Source of the DNA: Gnetum montanum | Lineage: Eukaryota > Streptophyta > Gnetopsida > Gnetales > Gnetaceae | NCBI GenBank assembly: GCA_015680685.1 | Contig: MNCI01034785.1 | Coordinates: 1,055,519 to 1,119,518, forward strand | Reading direction: 5' to 3' | DNA: 64,000 nucleotides | Shown here: positions 22,345 through 34,514 of the stretch, in pieces | How positions within the stretch are numbered: the stretch's first letter is position 1 | Layout of the letters: each line of letters starts with the position of its first letter | Notes under the pieces: model-generated | Databases searched by the model: none | Seen by the model: the letters and a program-made list of their open reading frames with translations, nothing else | Told to the model about the DNA's origin: nothing | Position numbers and translations under genes: made by a program

Positions 22345-23205
22345 TGCTAAATTATGTTTTTATAAGGTCAGATATCAAAGTGGTCACAATATTAGGTATG
22401 TGATATTGTCACCCAAGATGCAATATCAGGCATTCAATATCATAGGATTATTCTTGGGCCTATAAATACACCCCTTTGGGCACATGATTTGGGAGTAGTT
22501 TTTGAGGTCAATCAGGGAAACTCTTGTAATTTGTTCATTTAAGAGTTAAAATATTTTCCAAGTGCTCATTATTGGAGGTTTAAGTGTGATCAGATCCTTA
22601 TTCAAGCATTGATATACCTGAACACACCATTGTGTTGGTAATAAAGATGAGCTCTTTGATTCATCCTTGCAGCACTTGAGGCTTTCTTTCTTTATGCATT
22701 TACATATCATGATTTCATGTAGTTTACAGTAATGATATTCATTCAATAATTAATTTTGATTTTGATAAATTAAGCAACTATTTAGAATACACAAGAATGA
22801 CCCTTCAAACATACGTGTGACACTCAGTAGCTCAAAAATGGTTAGCGTTTGACAACCCAACAATGTTTACATGAAATTCAGGATGTGTCTAGGAAGTGGG
22901 GACAGTTACCTGTGTTAGGGTAGATTAGAAAATAGTTCACTTAGCACTTAATTACTCTCACTTTTATTCTTGTTTTAGGTGATCAATTGATAAAACACAA
23001 AATCATAAGAATCTTATGCCTCAGTCGCACTTAACCATACAATTGAATTTCATAGGTGAGACTCAGAAGATAATGAACGAGCAACATGAACTCACTATTT
23101 AGCTCTAGTTTACTTGGTAATTAAAGTCTATGGAATTTGACTAGATTGTACATGAACACCTGTGATTCATATGGTTGGATGTAGGGGGTACCTTGTTACT
23201 CATCA
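22345..23205 (+). repeat. A1 3' LTR (861 bp)
   Basis: Begins TGCTAAATTATG after GTGGGGGTA and ends GGTACCTTGTTACTCATCA, the same end as other LTRs of this family. A cluster of ATATC/GATAT words (22367-22435) is followed by CCTATAAATACACC (about 22460), a TATA box. Its 5' partner is outside the window. It abuts A2 coding sequence, so this is the boundary of the A1 insertion. Confidence 0.85.
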
Positions 23206-24847
23206 CACCCTCAACCCCTTTCAGTATAGTGTGAAGCTATTCAATAGTTCCATTTTTTGTTCATGCTAGGTTGAGAAATGTAAGGTTGGCAATCTGGGCT
23301 CCTAATTTAGCAAATTTAGTAGGTAATAATTCATTCATCTCCTTGGCTATTTTGAGTTTCCCCTACAATATGATGTTCTGGGTTGCAATAATATTTTTTG
23401 AAGGGTCAAAGACATCCAAAAGTAGTTGTCTAGTTCCTACCAGTTGGTCTAGCAGATCTTTATGCTATGCTACATTTATTCTACCACTTGTGATCTCTAT
23501 GGATGTCTACACATATTTGAGTATAGTTATGTCTAGTGTATATGTCATAAATTCATTAAGCATTTTGGTAATATGGTCAGCAACCACCTCTATTGTTTCC
23601 TCCTATCCTTAGTATTGTATCACTAATATAGTTGCCCCCTCACCTTCCTCTAAGTGCATTGAGAAGGTTGCAACATTCCTATAGCTTTTTGGGAATGATT
23701 GTTGTTCTATAAGAGATACTGTGACCTCTCTAGGTCTAGGATTTGACTTTGTGAGAAACTACTTTCTTTGCACTAAAATCAAGCTGATTGTTTGGGCCAT
23801 CTCATTTAGGTGACTCATTGTTGGTTTGTATATGGATGGGTCCTTGTCACTTGTGCCTACTTGTTGCTTTTTTTTACTTAAGAGCCACTCTTAGTACTCT
23901 CACAATCATTGAGCTGTTGCAATGATGTCTGGCATAGTTTTTTGAGTGGTATGTGGAGGTGGTGGTTGCTACTTTTCATCTTAAATAGTTGTTTTAGGAA
24001 TCTTATCTTTCATCATTTTTGACTAGTTGGTAGTCAAAACATGCCTAAGAACATTATTGGTGTAACAAACTATTTCTTTCCTTTGATATAATTTTTTAAT
24101 AAGGCATGGAAAGGGAAGTGCCTTCCTTCCATGTGCATTTTCTTTAAACTACTCCTCCATCTCTAGATAGATCAGTTATGCAAGGTTGAAAAGAAATCTC
24201 CCACTTAGACTAGTGCATGATTAGGTCGAAAAGGTGGTGATTTTGGTTGGCCTCATCTTGGAATTGAAGTGGAAGGCCAAAATCTTATAATGGATCATTT
24301 TTGCTAGTGTAAGCATGTCAAACTCCTTGCAATCAACACCATAGCATTGTCGCACCCATTCTTTCTTGATTCTAGGGTCTACCTGCATTGGAATATCAAT
24401 AAGACTTGCCCCCATTTTTGGCAACCTAAGTACTATAGTAATAGCTTACACTGAGAAAAACACTAAGATGTCCTTGATTTTTATTGTGGATTTGGGCCAC
24501 CTATTATTCTAGAATAAAAAATATCTCTTTCATTTACCACTCCTTAGTGACATGGGAGAGGCCTTCAGTTGGTCATGCACTTCTTTTGATTCTTTCTCTA
24601 GGAAAGGGCCAAAGTTTAACTCTTGGAGCATCATTTTTTGGACCTTCCTTAATTTGATTTGATTTAGGAAAGCTTCTATTAAGTTCATCTTGAGATTTTC
24701 TTGTGGTTTGGTGCATCATCTTGATGGGAGTGTTTTGTTGTTGTTGTTGGTTTTAGAATCTGTTAGATAGATTCCACCTCTACCTCTTCCCTAAGAGGAC
24801 TTGTGGTCTGGGTCACAAGTGGTTCTTCTTGGGCCTATTCTTGGTCC

Positions 24848-24852
24848 CTTCC
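24848..24852. repeat. Target site duplication CTTCC, left of solo LTR
   Basis: Identical to 25629-25633. Confidence 0.88.
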
Positions 24853-25628
24853 TGATGAGTGGTGAGGTACCCCTACACTCAACCATACAAATATGAGTGT
24901 TTCACGCATGATCTAGTTGAACTCCAAGGACTAAGTGCTTACGCGCCTTAATGGAACACTCAAGGTTAATCAATCATCGTCTTCCCAAACTTACTTGTAT
25001 TTTCACAGTTGTATGGTTAAGTAAGCTTGAGGTATATGATTTTTATAACTTTTTTTAATGTCTTATGTTGATAGGAGAAGGTAAAGAGAACTAAGTAACT
25101 AACTTTCATTAACTATTTACTAACTAAGTTTTAATTTTTCCTAACACCAGTATCGATTCCCACTTTCTGCACACATCCTAAACCAATGTAACACTACTAG
25201 GATTACCAAACGCTAATCGTTACTGAGTTACCAAGTGCTACACACATGCTTGAAGCGGTCGTACTGAGTGTACTTAACTAGGAGAGTCAAGGGTTGAGAG
25301 AGAGATTAATTAGCTAGGAAAGCATTTAAATATTCAATAATAATTAATTACTATTTAGCTTAATCTATATGATGGAAGGTTTATCATAAATTTCATCTTT
25401 ATTGTTGTACACAAATGTGTGCTCAAGTACAGTTTGCTCGAATAAAGATCCATTCACTTTAGGACTCCTACTATGGGCACATAGGAATTATTCTAACTCT
25501 AGAATGGTAAAACTGCAAGAATTTAGCTAAGGGTCTAGGATCTAAATCCCAAAACAAGGGAATCCTCCTCTTATTTATAGAAAATGAGATGGAACGCAAT
25601 ATCGCGTATGTGATATCGCAGCTCATCA
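24853..25628 (-). repeat. Solo LTR in the A2 extra ORF (776 bp)
   Basis: Minus orientation: starts TGATGAGCTGCGATATCAC at 25628 and ends ACCACTCATCA at 24853. The bases CTTCC flank it on both sides (24848-24852 and 25629-25633), so it is a clean single LTR left by LTR-LTR recombination. Its end (GGTACCCCTACACTCAACCATAC on the plus strand, mirrored) is nearly that of C1. It has the ATATCGC palindromes and a CTATAAATAAG TATA box near 25573-25583. Confidence 0.9.
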
Positions 25629-25633
25629 CTTCC
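25629..25633. repeat. Target site duplication CTTCC, right of solo LTR
   Basis: Identical to 24848-24852; A2 extra-ORF coding continues on both sides. Confidence 0.88.
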
Positions 25634-25702
25634 CATTCTAGATTATTTCTCCCTTGGTTGGGATGGTCCTGCTTCTTGTGCATGCTTTCCTTTTGGTTCC
25701 AT

Positions 25703-27724
25703 TTATGGTCATAACACATTCATGGATTAGTATATATAATGTGTAAATTTAAGGTTTTAAATACCTTCTCTCACTAGTTAGTTACACTTTGGCTAAGGTT
25801 GGAACATGGAAATTGCTTATTTATTTTACTAATTAATTATTGTAAATGTCACTGGAGCTTGTTGAAAAGGTTTAACTCTTATAACTTGGTGTTTAATAGT
25901 TGATTTCTTAGTTAAACCTTGGTGAGAGTTAGAAAAATGGTGAAAATTTTTTTTGTTAAAAATGGCACATTTATCACTCCCATGATGAAGAGCTTACCTC
26001 TGGAAATTGTAGGATTAAAGAATGTAATGATTTGGATAAACAGTTAGGAAGTTATGGGCTCTAGAAGGTTTTGGGCTCTAAAAATTTGAAAAACTCCCTT
26101 GGCATTTATGAGAGAATGTAAAAATCTCCAAGTGGGGTCACACCTATATATAGTATTTTTCTACCACGTTGATGGGGCCCCATATATAGGGCCTTGTATA
26201 TGAGTTTGCTTCATTGACAAGGCCTCGGATATGGGGCTTGTAGGAAAAATTTTGAAATTTGAATATCTTGAAAAATACAATAAAATTTTCAATGAACTTG
26301 GGATCTATGGAGTTCCAGAAAAGCTAAAAATATCGGAAAATCATTGAAAAGGATATTTGAAAGCTTAAATTGAAAAATTTTAATAGAGAAACTATTTGTT
26401 GAATAAAATATGTAAAGGAGAACATAGTCTGATGTAGAAGATGGATATACAAAAGATTCTGTTTGCAAGAATGCCTAAGGATAAGGTGCTTAATGAACCA
26501 AACCAAGAAAGATGCAAGTGGTCCTTCCCATAGTAGGCACATGCCTTATTTGACCTTGAATAAGTTGAACCTAAGGAGTTTGTGAGTTCCATAGATGATT
26601 AATGATCAACAAAAGTTAAGGACCAAAACTTAGAAGATTCTACCTAAGAATTCAAGTATGTGAGACTAATACACTGAATTAGGAACATAGACATTGACAA
26701 TGAGGTGTGTTATAGATAGCATGGATGGATGATGGAGAAGGTTGAATGGAATTCCAAATTGAGGTCATAGGAAGTCCCTTGTGGAGTTTGTTATCTAAAA
26801 TGACCTAAGAAGATCCATCCTTAGTCCAAACCGAAATCAATCTCTTTTAGTGACTTTTCATTATGACTCCAAAACTGATTCACCCCCTTGAGACACAAGA
26901 GTGCACTCACAAAACAACCACCATTCCATAAAGAGAAGAAAAGAGAAGTAGAAAGTGACAAAGGGCCTTAGTTAGAGGGAACCTTTAGGCATGGGTAACA
27001 TATTTTTCTAGTCCCATAGCTAGTGCTTGTAGCCCATTTATTTTTCTAAGGGGTGTACTTTGAATTCCCATCATGTTTTTTTTTTTAATTTCTTTTTGGA
27101 TGGGAATCACACCATGCAAAGACTTAAGAACTCAAGCACCCAAGTAAGTAGAAGAGTACAAAGAGTGTTGAGTTCCCTTGAAGTCACACCCTATACAAAC
27201 CTTATAATTTTTTCCAATTCAAAAAACTAACAAGGTCATCAATTTATTAAAATTTTATTTAATGAAAGGGACCTCAAAATTATAAAACAAGGAGAACCAT
27301 AGAGTTTGTGAATGGGTGAATGTTGTGCACTCACTACTTGTTCCATGACAAAGAAACCATGACTTAGCCATCAATACAAAAATTGAAAAATAGAAACTAG
27401 ACATTAGTAAATAAAACATAAAGCACAAACCACTATTAATAAAAGCTATAGAACTACTATGTCCTATTGGAAAAAAGCACATTTATTAGTAAAAATTTGA
27501 GAATCACACTTAAACAAAACAAAGTAAAATATATAAAAAAGTTTAAAATACTCAATAAAGATTTAAATGTACTAATGATGGTGTAAAACAAAAAATCGTG
27601 TAAAATAGAAAAATTTTTGAAAATAAAAAAGGTGTAAAATAAATAAATTGCAAAATGAAAAATGTGAAAAAAAAATTGAGCATGGATAGCCATCTCCCCC
27701 ATGACTAAGTTGGAAGGAGGAGAT
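25703..27724 (-). other. A2 spacer between pol and extra ORF
   Basis: Two kilobases without coding sequence, partly matching A1 21000-21700 and C1 50.2-52.2 kb. Contains the promoter-like block listed separately and AT-rich runs (27470-27680). Confidence 0.6.
26120..26200 (-). promoter_or_regulatory. Candidate internal promoter upstream of the A2 extra ORF
   Basis: On the minus strand: CCCTATATATGGGGCC, then ACGTTGATGG..., then ACTATATATAGGTGTGACCCC. The TATA word is at about 26144-26152, 446 bp upstream of the extra-ORF ATG. C1 has AATATATATACGTGACCCCCC at the same relative place (about 500 bp upstream). Confidence 0.5.
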
Positions 27725-28850
27725 CTACAAAATTGAGCGTGGTTGTCCATCCGCTAAGGTATTTGTTGCACCAGCTTGCTTTGGCTTGTGGAAAAGCTTT
27801 ACTTGTTGGATGTTGATCAAGTAATTTTTATTTAGGCTCTTAATTTTGTATATGTTCATGGCCCTAGAAGAAAAGGTTTCATCAATTATATAAGGTCCCT
27901 TCCACAATGTTTGGAACTTTGTTTTCTAGGGTACGTGTGTGGGGTTCCAGTAGAGAATCTTATCTCTAGGTTGAAATTTTACTTTCCATATTCTAAGGTA
28001 ATGTTGTTTCTTGTTAAATGCCTTGTGTACTTTATTCAAAGATAGGGCTACTAATTGATTTTCATCTAGCACATTTGGGTTGCTTAGTCTTTCTTTCTAT
28101 GCTAAACTTCGGTCAAGATTCAGATCATAGCCTGTTGAGAGTGTACAAAGCTCAAATTAAATAAGGAGAGTTGGAAATTTTTTGTACACTAACTCATAGG
28201 GATAATAGCCAATAGGGAGTTTCCATGTTAAGTGGTAGGCCTTAAGGGCATCATTGAGTTTTGTGCTCTAGTCTCTCCTATATTTACTTATGGTCCTTAT
28301 TAGGATCTTTGTGATCTCCCTGTTAGTTACCTCTACTTGATCATTGGCTTGGGAGATGATAAGGTTTTGTTAATTTACGTTTAACTCCTAAGAATTACAT
28401 GAGTTTTCAAAAAGTGGCACCTCTAAAATCAGTTCCATTGTTGAAAATTAGTGCACATGGCATCCCAAACCTATTTACAACATTTTGATATAGAAATATA
28501 GTAGTAGTGGATGATGTACAATTGGTGATGGCTACTACTTCTACCCATTTGGTGAAATAATTGACTAGTATATTGATGTATGGATTTCTATTGGACATGG
28601 ATGTGATGGGACCCATGAAGCCTATGCTCCATATGTCAAAAGGTTCCAATGTTTGAATCCACTATTGAGAATCCTCCATTTATATGATCATCTCATTATC
28701 TCATTGATAGTGCTCACAAGATCAAACAAATTGGTGGGCATCCTTGAAGATTGTAGGCCAATAGTATCCTACCATCAAGATTTATATGATCATCCATCTC
28801 CTAGCATAGTGGCCTTCACAAGGGCCTTCATAAGCATCTTGTAGAATATG
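27725..28850 (-). pseudogene. A2 pol: integrase
   Basis: Minus strand: FDIWSIGFMGP (about 28640), FTKWVEVVAITNCTSS, NRFGMPCALIFNNGTDF, then the C-terminal MWKGPYIIDETFSSRAM...IYKIKSLNKN ending DGQPRSIL at 27725. Catalytic Asp residues are lost (GFMG and NNGT where D is expected), so the enzyme would be dead. The tail is uninterrupted and shows what A1 looked like before B1 inserted. Confidence 0.85.
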
Positions 28851-29170
28851 TAATTGATCCACATTAGGTACACACCAACGAACTAGGCCATCAACATATA
28901 GCTTATAAAGGTATCTATTGATTTCTATGAAGTACTTAGCCCAATAAAAAACTATTTTTTCTTCCTAAAGTCTAGATCTTGTGGCATCTCTTGAGTGAGA
29001 AGGTAAATGAGGATTTCATCATATCATTTTGTTTCTATAGGAATTTTTTCATTTATTACTCCTATAAATAGGAGTTTATCTAGAAATTGATCAAAGAGTA
29101 GGCTCTCCTTCTCTTTGTTATTCCATCTTAACCAAGAGAGATGATTAACGACTACATTCTCAGTTCCTTT

Positions 29171-30368
29171 CTAATCTACCATTATGAGATCGAATTCTTG
29201 CAAAATCACCAACCATTGTATGATACGGGGACTTACCATTGGCTTATTTATTAGGAAGTAGATAGCACTATGATCTATGTGCACAAATACTTTATAGTCA
29301 AACACATAGTGCCTAAACTTTTCAAGAGCATACACCACTACCTTTACATCTTTCTCAGTTGTGGTATAATTCAATTGTGCATCCAAAATTATTTGGCTTG
29401 CATAGTGGATGTAATATGAATATTTCTTATTATCCAACTATGTAAGCATGGCTTATAAGTCATAATTAGATGTGTTTTTCATTATGTGAAATGGTCTGGA
29501 CTAGTCTGGTGCTCATAAAATTGGAGTTTCTATGAGTTTTTCCTTTAACTGTTAGAATGCATGTTCACACTCCTTGATCTAGATGAATAAAGCATCTTTC
29601 TTTGTAAGCTCAAACAATGAATTTACAATCTTATAGAAATTTTCTATGAACCATTAATAGTAGCTAGTATGTCCAAAGAATGATTGAATGTCTTTGGTTG
29701 GCATGTGATTCCTTGGATGACCCTTATCTTTTTTAGGTCTACCTCAATCCCTACTTGAGTAATTTTGTGCCCTAGTATTATGCCTTCTTAGACCCTTAAA
29801 TGGATTTTCTACCAATTGACCCTAAGATTTGTTTTAACACATATTTTTAGTACCTACTCAAGGTAATGGAAAATATGGTGTCCAACACTTGGTCCACAAA
29901 TGGTAATGGAAAATGATCTTTAAAGGTTCCCATATTTAATAGCCTAAAGTTGATGAAAAATAGCCACTTACCATCATTCTTTAGCATAATTATGAGTGGG
30001 TTAACCCACTTACTATATGTGATGGGAGAGATGAACCCTACCTTAAGGAGTTGTCCTATTTCCTCTTTGATGATCTGCTTCAACTTGGGGTTCAACTACC
30101 TCTATGGTTGCCATGTTGGCTTCATGGTCAGGTCAATGTAGATATGATGCTGGCATATCCTTAGATCAATTCCAGTTAACTTAGGAAATGACCAAGCAAA
30201 GGCTGTTGGCCATTTTTTGACCACCATCAACAGATTTTCTTTTTGTTTGGAAGCAATATTTACAATCATGATAACTAACATGCTATTGTTTGAAAATGCA
30301 TACTCCATGTTGAATGGTAGAGTTTTTAACTTTAGTATATATTTTTTGAAATTATCAAGGATTTCCAT
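29171..30368 (-). pseudogene. A2 pol: reverse transcriptase with palm deleted, and RNase H
   Basis: Minus strand: KWPTAFAWSFPKLTGIDL, LLKVGFISPITYSKW, INFRLLNMGTFKDHFPLPFV ending at DQVLDTIF near 29860, then directly a stretch equal to A1 after about 895 (LKICVKTNL). The intervening 250-300 bp, including the catalytic box, are missing. RNase H follows at 29437-29171 (NYTTTEKDVKVVVYALEKF, FVHIDHSAIYFL). Confidence 0.85.
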
Positions 30369-30699
30369 ATCTCCCTAATAGGTATCCTTGTCTTCATCAT
30401 TAAAGATTTGGTGATGAACTTGCTCAAGTTCATCCATGCCTTTGACATAGGCATGTGTTAAGCTCTTAGTAGGTTTCATGCATAATGTGCTACTATCAAA
30501 GTTAGCTATTATTCATTGGGTTCCCTCCTATTTTTTGGCTATTTCATATAGGCACCTTTGGATATCTGTAGCATGTGCACATTTATTGCATGCTTTGAGG
30601 AATGTATTTTTAATGGACTAGATTTTTTTTTGCATGAAATTGCACCCATTATTGCTATCCATGATGCATGGAACATGCTTCTTCTCAAGACATCCAAAT

Positions 30700-31040
30700 T
30701 CATTTTTCTTGAAGATTTCCAAGAAGGGCTTCCTAATGCCCATTCATGCATCAACAATGATCAACCATGCATGTCCCATAATGATAGGGAAGTTGCCTTT
30801 GCAATTTTTAACCTTGATCACTAGAAAATCGGTAGGATAAGACAATCCACAAATTAGGATTACAATGTCCTTCACTAACCCTAGAGGGATAGTGATTAAC
30901 TAGTCTACTAATTCTAAATAGATATTACTCTTGTTTAGAGGTGGTAGGCTCTAGGCCTTATACATGTCATCAAGGATGAGATTGACACCAAAACCAGAAT
31001 CAAGAAGGGCCTTGCATGGCTCATGTCTAGCAATTTGAAA
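30700..31040 (-). pseudogene. A2 aspartic protease
   Basis: Minus strand: PCKALLDSGFGVNLILDDM (active-site triad DSG kept, bases 30993-31001), then IPLGLVKDIVILICGLSYP, DFLVIKVKNC and FPIIMGHAWL. The layout matches retroviral-type proteases of Athila elements. A few stops. Confidence 0.78.
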
Positions 31041-31059
31041 GTAAATAAGAGGACTTCCT

Positions 31060-33364
31060 AGGTCAAATTGTTTCATGAAAAGGTTGCTAGCCTTGATCCA
31101 ATTGAAAATAGCATAATTTAACATCACAGTGCAAACTTGAGGTAATGTTTGGTTTGAAGGGTACTCAAATGTGTTTGATGCAGAGGATGAGGGTATTAGA
31201 GATATGGAACAAACAGCTACATTAGGTTGTGAGGGTTTGGGAGAACTGTTAGGTCAAAAAAATTATTATTCTTGGATTAGTTTTCTAAACCACTTGGCTA
31301 GAAAGCTGGTTGTAAATTTACAACCCTCATACCATTTTTTTGTTGCAACTGTTGGAGAATTTCACCTTGAGGGCAAAGGGATGTGCAGATAGATGTAGAG
31401 GATGGTATGAATATGGGTGCTCCCCTCAAGTAGATGGTGAATTATTTTGATTATACTGTGGAGAATAATAGTGATGTTGGAATGATGCACGGCTTATAGA
31501 GCTTTGTGGAAAAACAAATTACTAAACATAGTATCTGTATGGATTTGGTTGCCTATAAGGGTAGTACTATCTTGATAGTGGTAATTGTGGTTGGTTCCAC
31601 TACTATTAATGCTCATATGGTTATGGTGGAGCTCCATTAGGATAATAGGCCTATTTTTTCTAGTGGAACTACCTTGGATTTCCTTGAGGATAAGGTAATA
31701 GTCTAGGTGCTTTCCTTATTTCTAGTTGAGAATTCAATGCATACATCCTAGAATCTTGTAAGTGTGACACCAACACCCCTTTAGATGTTCATATTGAAAA
31801 ATTTTTCATCCAACATCATCATCAAATTCTGTCTCCATAACTTCTTCTACTATAGTAACTTTACCCTTATCTCTTTGGTAGGCACGTTTAGCTTCTTTAT
31901 GCCTCTTGCGATTGTGATTACTATTTTTCTCTTTAGATTCTTTAGCAATCTTCATAGTAGTTTGGAAATTTTCATCCAAAGAGTTCCATAATTAATCAAC
32001 CTTTGCAAAAATATCAAAAATATATTTTTGGATGGGCAAGGTTTTTTTATTCACCACTTTATCAAGTGGTGATTCCTCCTCATCACAAAATCAAACCTCC
32101 CTTTTTATAACGGAAGTGTTTCTATTATATTCTTCTACACTTTCCATTTTTCACATATTACCTTCTTCTTTTACTACCTACTCTATCAACCTATGTATTT
32201 GATGAGCTCTTAGTTTGGATAGTCTCCCTTGGGCATAAATCCCAAGAGTTCTTTTAGTTTCTACTTTGAGACCATTGATGATGTGGTAGAGTTGTTCCCT
32301 CTTAGAATAACCATGGCTAGGGAATTGATGTATGAGAGAATAATATTTTTCCATGGCAGCATCCAAGGGTTCATGTGTTCCATATTTCTAGCCTTGGATT
32401 TACCTTCTTAGATTAGACACTCTAGAGTACGTCTAGTATTTATCATTGAATAGCTTAAGCATTGTACTCCATTAGCAGATAGATTCCAGCCCAAAGGGCC
32501 AATACTATCTTTTAGTCTCTTTGATGAGTGTCTTGGGGAAGATTTTTATTTTCTACCAATCTTTGTCAAGGCACAGGCATTGTGAAAAGCTTATAGATGT
32601 GTGTATGGATTAGACTTATATTTCCCCTCAAATCTTCAAATATTATTCATGTCTATCTTTTGCATGCCTAGTTGGAATCTTAACTACCTATACAATTTTA
32701 AGCATGATTTGAGTTTCTCATCATAATTATTTTATTGTTACCAATGGTATCCTTTGTTACCTCTTCAATTATTATGGGCATGGTGGTTAGTATTATTTTT
32801 ATTTTTTTTGCTTACCCCATCATGATTGTTTCTTTTATGAAATTTTTTAGAATAAGAAGAAGAGGAATAAGATGTAGATGAAGAGGAAAAAGAGGGAGGA
32901 GGACTATGACCACCATGGTGTCTACCAACTCCTCTTCAATTTTCATCACCATGTTCATCAAATTTCTTATTATCTTAATGCTTTCTTGAGCTCCTACCTT
33001 GACTACCATCTTTTTCTGAACCTGGTTTATTGATAGTAGAATGTAGATTTAGGTTCACACCCCCATAATTAGTAATGAAAGGTGGATAATTTTCATGTTG
33101 AGAGCCTTTAGAGAAAGGGCCCTCATTATTGTCTTGGTTTAGTAGGAATAAGGGATTGGTGAATCATTTTCCCTTTGCAAACTCATGGTGCTTCTCTTGG
33201 TGTTGATATCTCCTACATTGTGTATTAGTGAGATGGTAGTCTCGAGTTTCATAACCATTCACAACATATTCCTCTTGAAGATGTTGGATGCCTAACTTCA
33301 TAAGAGTTTGAAGTAGCATCATGAGCATAGATTGATCGGGAGGCATTACAATGTTTCCTTCCAT
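31060..33364 (-). pseudogene. A2 gag
   Basis: Minus strand from MEGNIVMPPDQSM (33364) through a Ser/His-rich region, to a gag core LYHIINGLKVETKRTLGIYA and LRAHQIHRLIE (32178-32366), and a Tyr/Gln/Pro-rich tail (31400-31700). C1 has the same core (MYHIIDGLRNETRQTLGMYA). Stops throughout. The order of the Ser/His-rich part before the gag core suggests some rearrangement or a long N-terminal region. Confidence 0.65.
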
Positions 33365-33631
33365 ATCACACCATCATAATTGTTCATCCTAGTATAAGAT
33401 GAAGATGAAATTAGGCACACACTCATTTGGATGAGTATATACTAACTTGCACTATTGTGGGATTGACAATTTGACATCTTCATGCATGTGAGAAGAAGAA
33501 ATTTTACAAACCAAGAAAATATTGCATGCTTTTGTAATTATATAATTTGAGAATGATGTTGACCTTGGGATTCATCCATCGATATTAATAATGTTTAGTA
33601 ATCCTAGATAGTTCACATTTCAACAAAAAGA

Positions 33632-33651
33632 GTCCTCAAAAATAGTGCTAA
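33632..33651 (-). other. Decayed primer binding site of A2
   Basis: Minus strand TTAGCACTATTTTTGAGGAC lies next to the LTR end where C1 has TTGGTGTTGTTGCCAGGGAC. Ten of twenty bases agree and all but one or two of the rest are transitions. Confidence 0.5.
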
Positions 33652-34514
33652 TGATGAGTGATTTAAGGTACCCATGCTCAACCATATGAATCATGAAGTG
33701 ATCATGCATTATCCAATTAAATTCCATGGGCTCTATAGTTTCTAGTGCACTAGTTTACTAGGAAGTGAACCTTTCCCTAAAGGTCATTCATTGTCTTTCC
33801 AATTACACTTGTGATGTACAAAGGTATGGTTAAGTGTAATTGAGGCATATGATTTTTATTGTTTTATGCTTTATGTTCTTTGGAACTTAAATAGAGAGAT
33901 GAATTATTTTAATAACTAATTTAATTTAACTACTTTACTAGTCTCTAACTAGTCCTAACATGAGCATTCAGTCCCACTTTCCATACACCTCCTAAACCCA
34001 CATATCCATTGTTGGGTTGCCAAGTGCTATTCTACTAGGTGCACCAAGCAATAATGCTACTGGGATTACCATGCAAATACTTGTTTACACTTGAAGTGGT
34101 CATACTCATGTGTTTAATCTATTTAGCTTAAATAATTAACTTATTTATTAAATTATAATTTAGCTTAATTAATTACATATTTAATAAAAATAATGAATGC
34201 ATAGATAAATCATTAATCTATTCTAAGTGCTACAAAGTTTGATAAAAAATTTCATCTTTATTGTTCTACACACTAGCGTGGTTCATGTACAATATTGCTT
34301 GAATAAAGATTCATACACTTTCTGACTTTTGCTATGGGCACTCAAAGGAATATTCTAAATTTCAAATGGAAAAATTACAAGATATATAATGCTATTATGA
34401 CTTGATGTCCCATAAAGATGGCTAGGAGCATGTATTTATTATTTTTTCAATAGGGCTGCATCAACGTGGCTTTGTCGATGGGGTCCCATCAATACGACAC
34501 TTTAACGCTCATCA
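33652..34514 (-). repeat. A2 5' LTR (863 bp)
   Basis: Starts TGATGAGCGTTAAAG at 34514, ends AAATCACTCATCA at 33652. Shares with A1 and the solo LTR the block GCTCAACCATA and ATGGTTAAGT...GAGGCATATGATTTTTAT (given on the plus strand), and an AATAAAGATGAAAT signal. Confidence 0.85.

Larger units (their letters stand above)
1..23205 (+). mobile_element. A1: Athila-like Ty3/gypsy retrotransposon, 5' end outside window, split by B1
   Basis: Only the part from the end of protease/start of RT onward is in the window. The order RT, RNase H, integrase, long untranslated region, 3' LTR is visible. The coding part breaks at 2892 in the integrase C-terminal region and resumes at 20352, with a 17.4 kb element between. 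The homologous A2 protein reads straight across this junction, which confirms one interrupted gene. The assignment to the Athila group rests on the LTR and the PBS of close relative C1 and on the extra ORF position in A2 and C1; this is inference. Its 3' LTR abuts the extra ORF of A2, so A1 probably inserted into A2. Confidence 0.85.
23206..25702 (-). pseudogene. A2 extra (env-position) ORF, split by a solo LTR and cut at the A1 boundary
   Basis: The ATG at 25702 begins MEPKGK then QEAGPSQPR, matching the start of the C1 extra ORF (MAPERGQQEGPTQG). After the solo LTR the frame resumes at about 24847 and matches C1 in ELNFGPFLEKESKEVHDQLK, KALPFPCLIKKL with CYTNNVLRH, YKPTMSHLNEMAQTISL and GATILVIQ. 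The LPFPCLI word resembles proteins annotated in plants as putative transposon protein; that link is from memory. In Athila elements an ORF at this place is usually called env-like. Function is unknown. Many stops. Confidence 0.75.
23206..34514 (-). mobile_element. A2: Athila-like Ty3/gypsy retrotransposon (minus), left end removed or displaced by A1
   Basis: On the minus strand: 5' LTR (34514-33652), decayed primer site, gag, protease, RT, RNase H, integrase, 2 kb spacer, extra ORF, then interruption at the A1 LTR end. It shares pol with A1 and its gag and extra ORF with C1. Its 3' LTR would lie beyond A1, outside the window. A solo LTR splits the extra ORF. To the right it abuts a truncated LTR of the same family at 34515, its probable insertion site. 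Confidence 0.85.
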
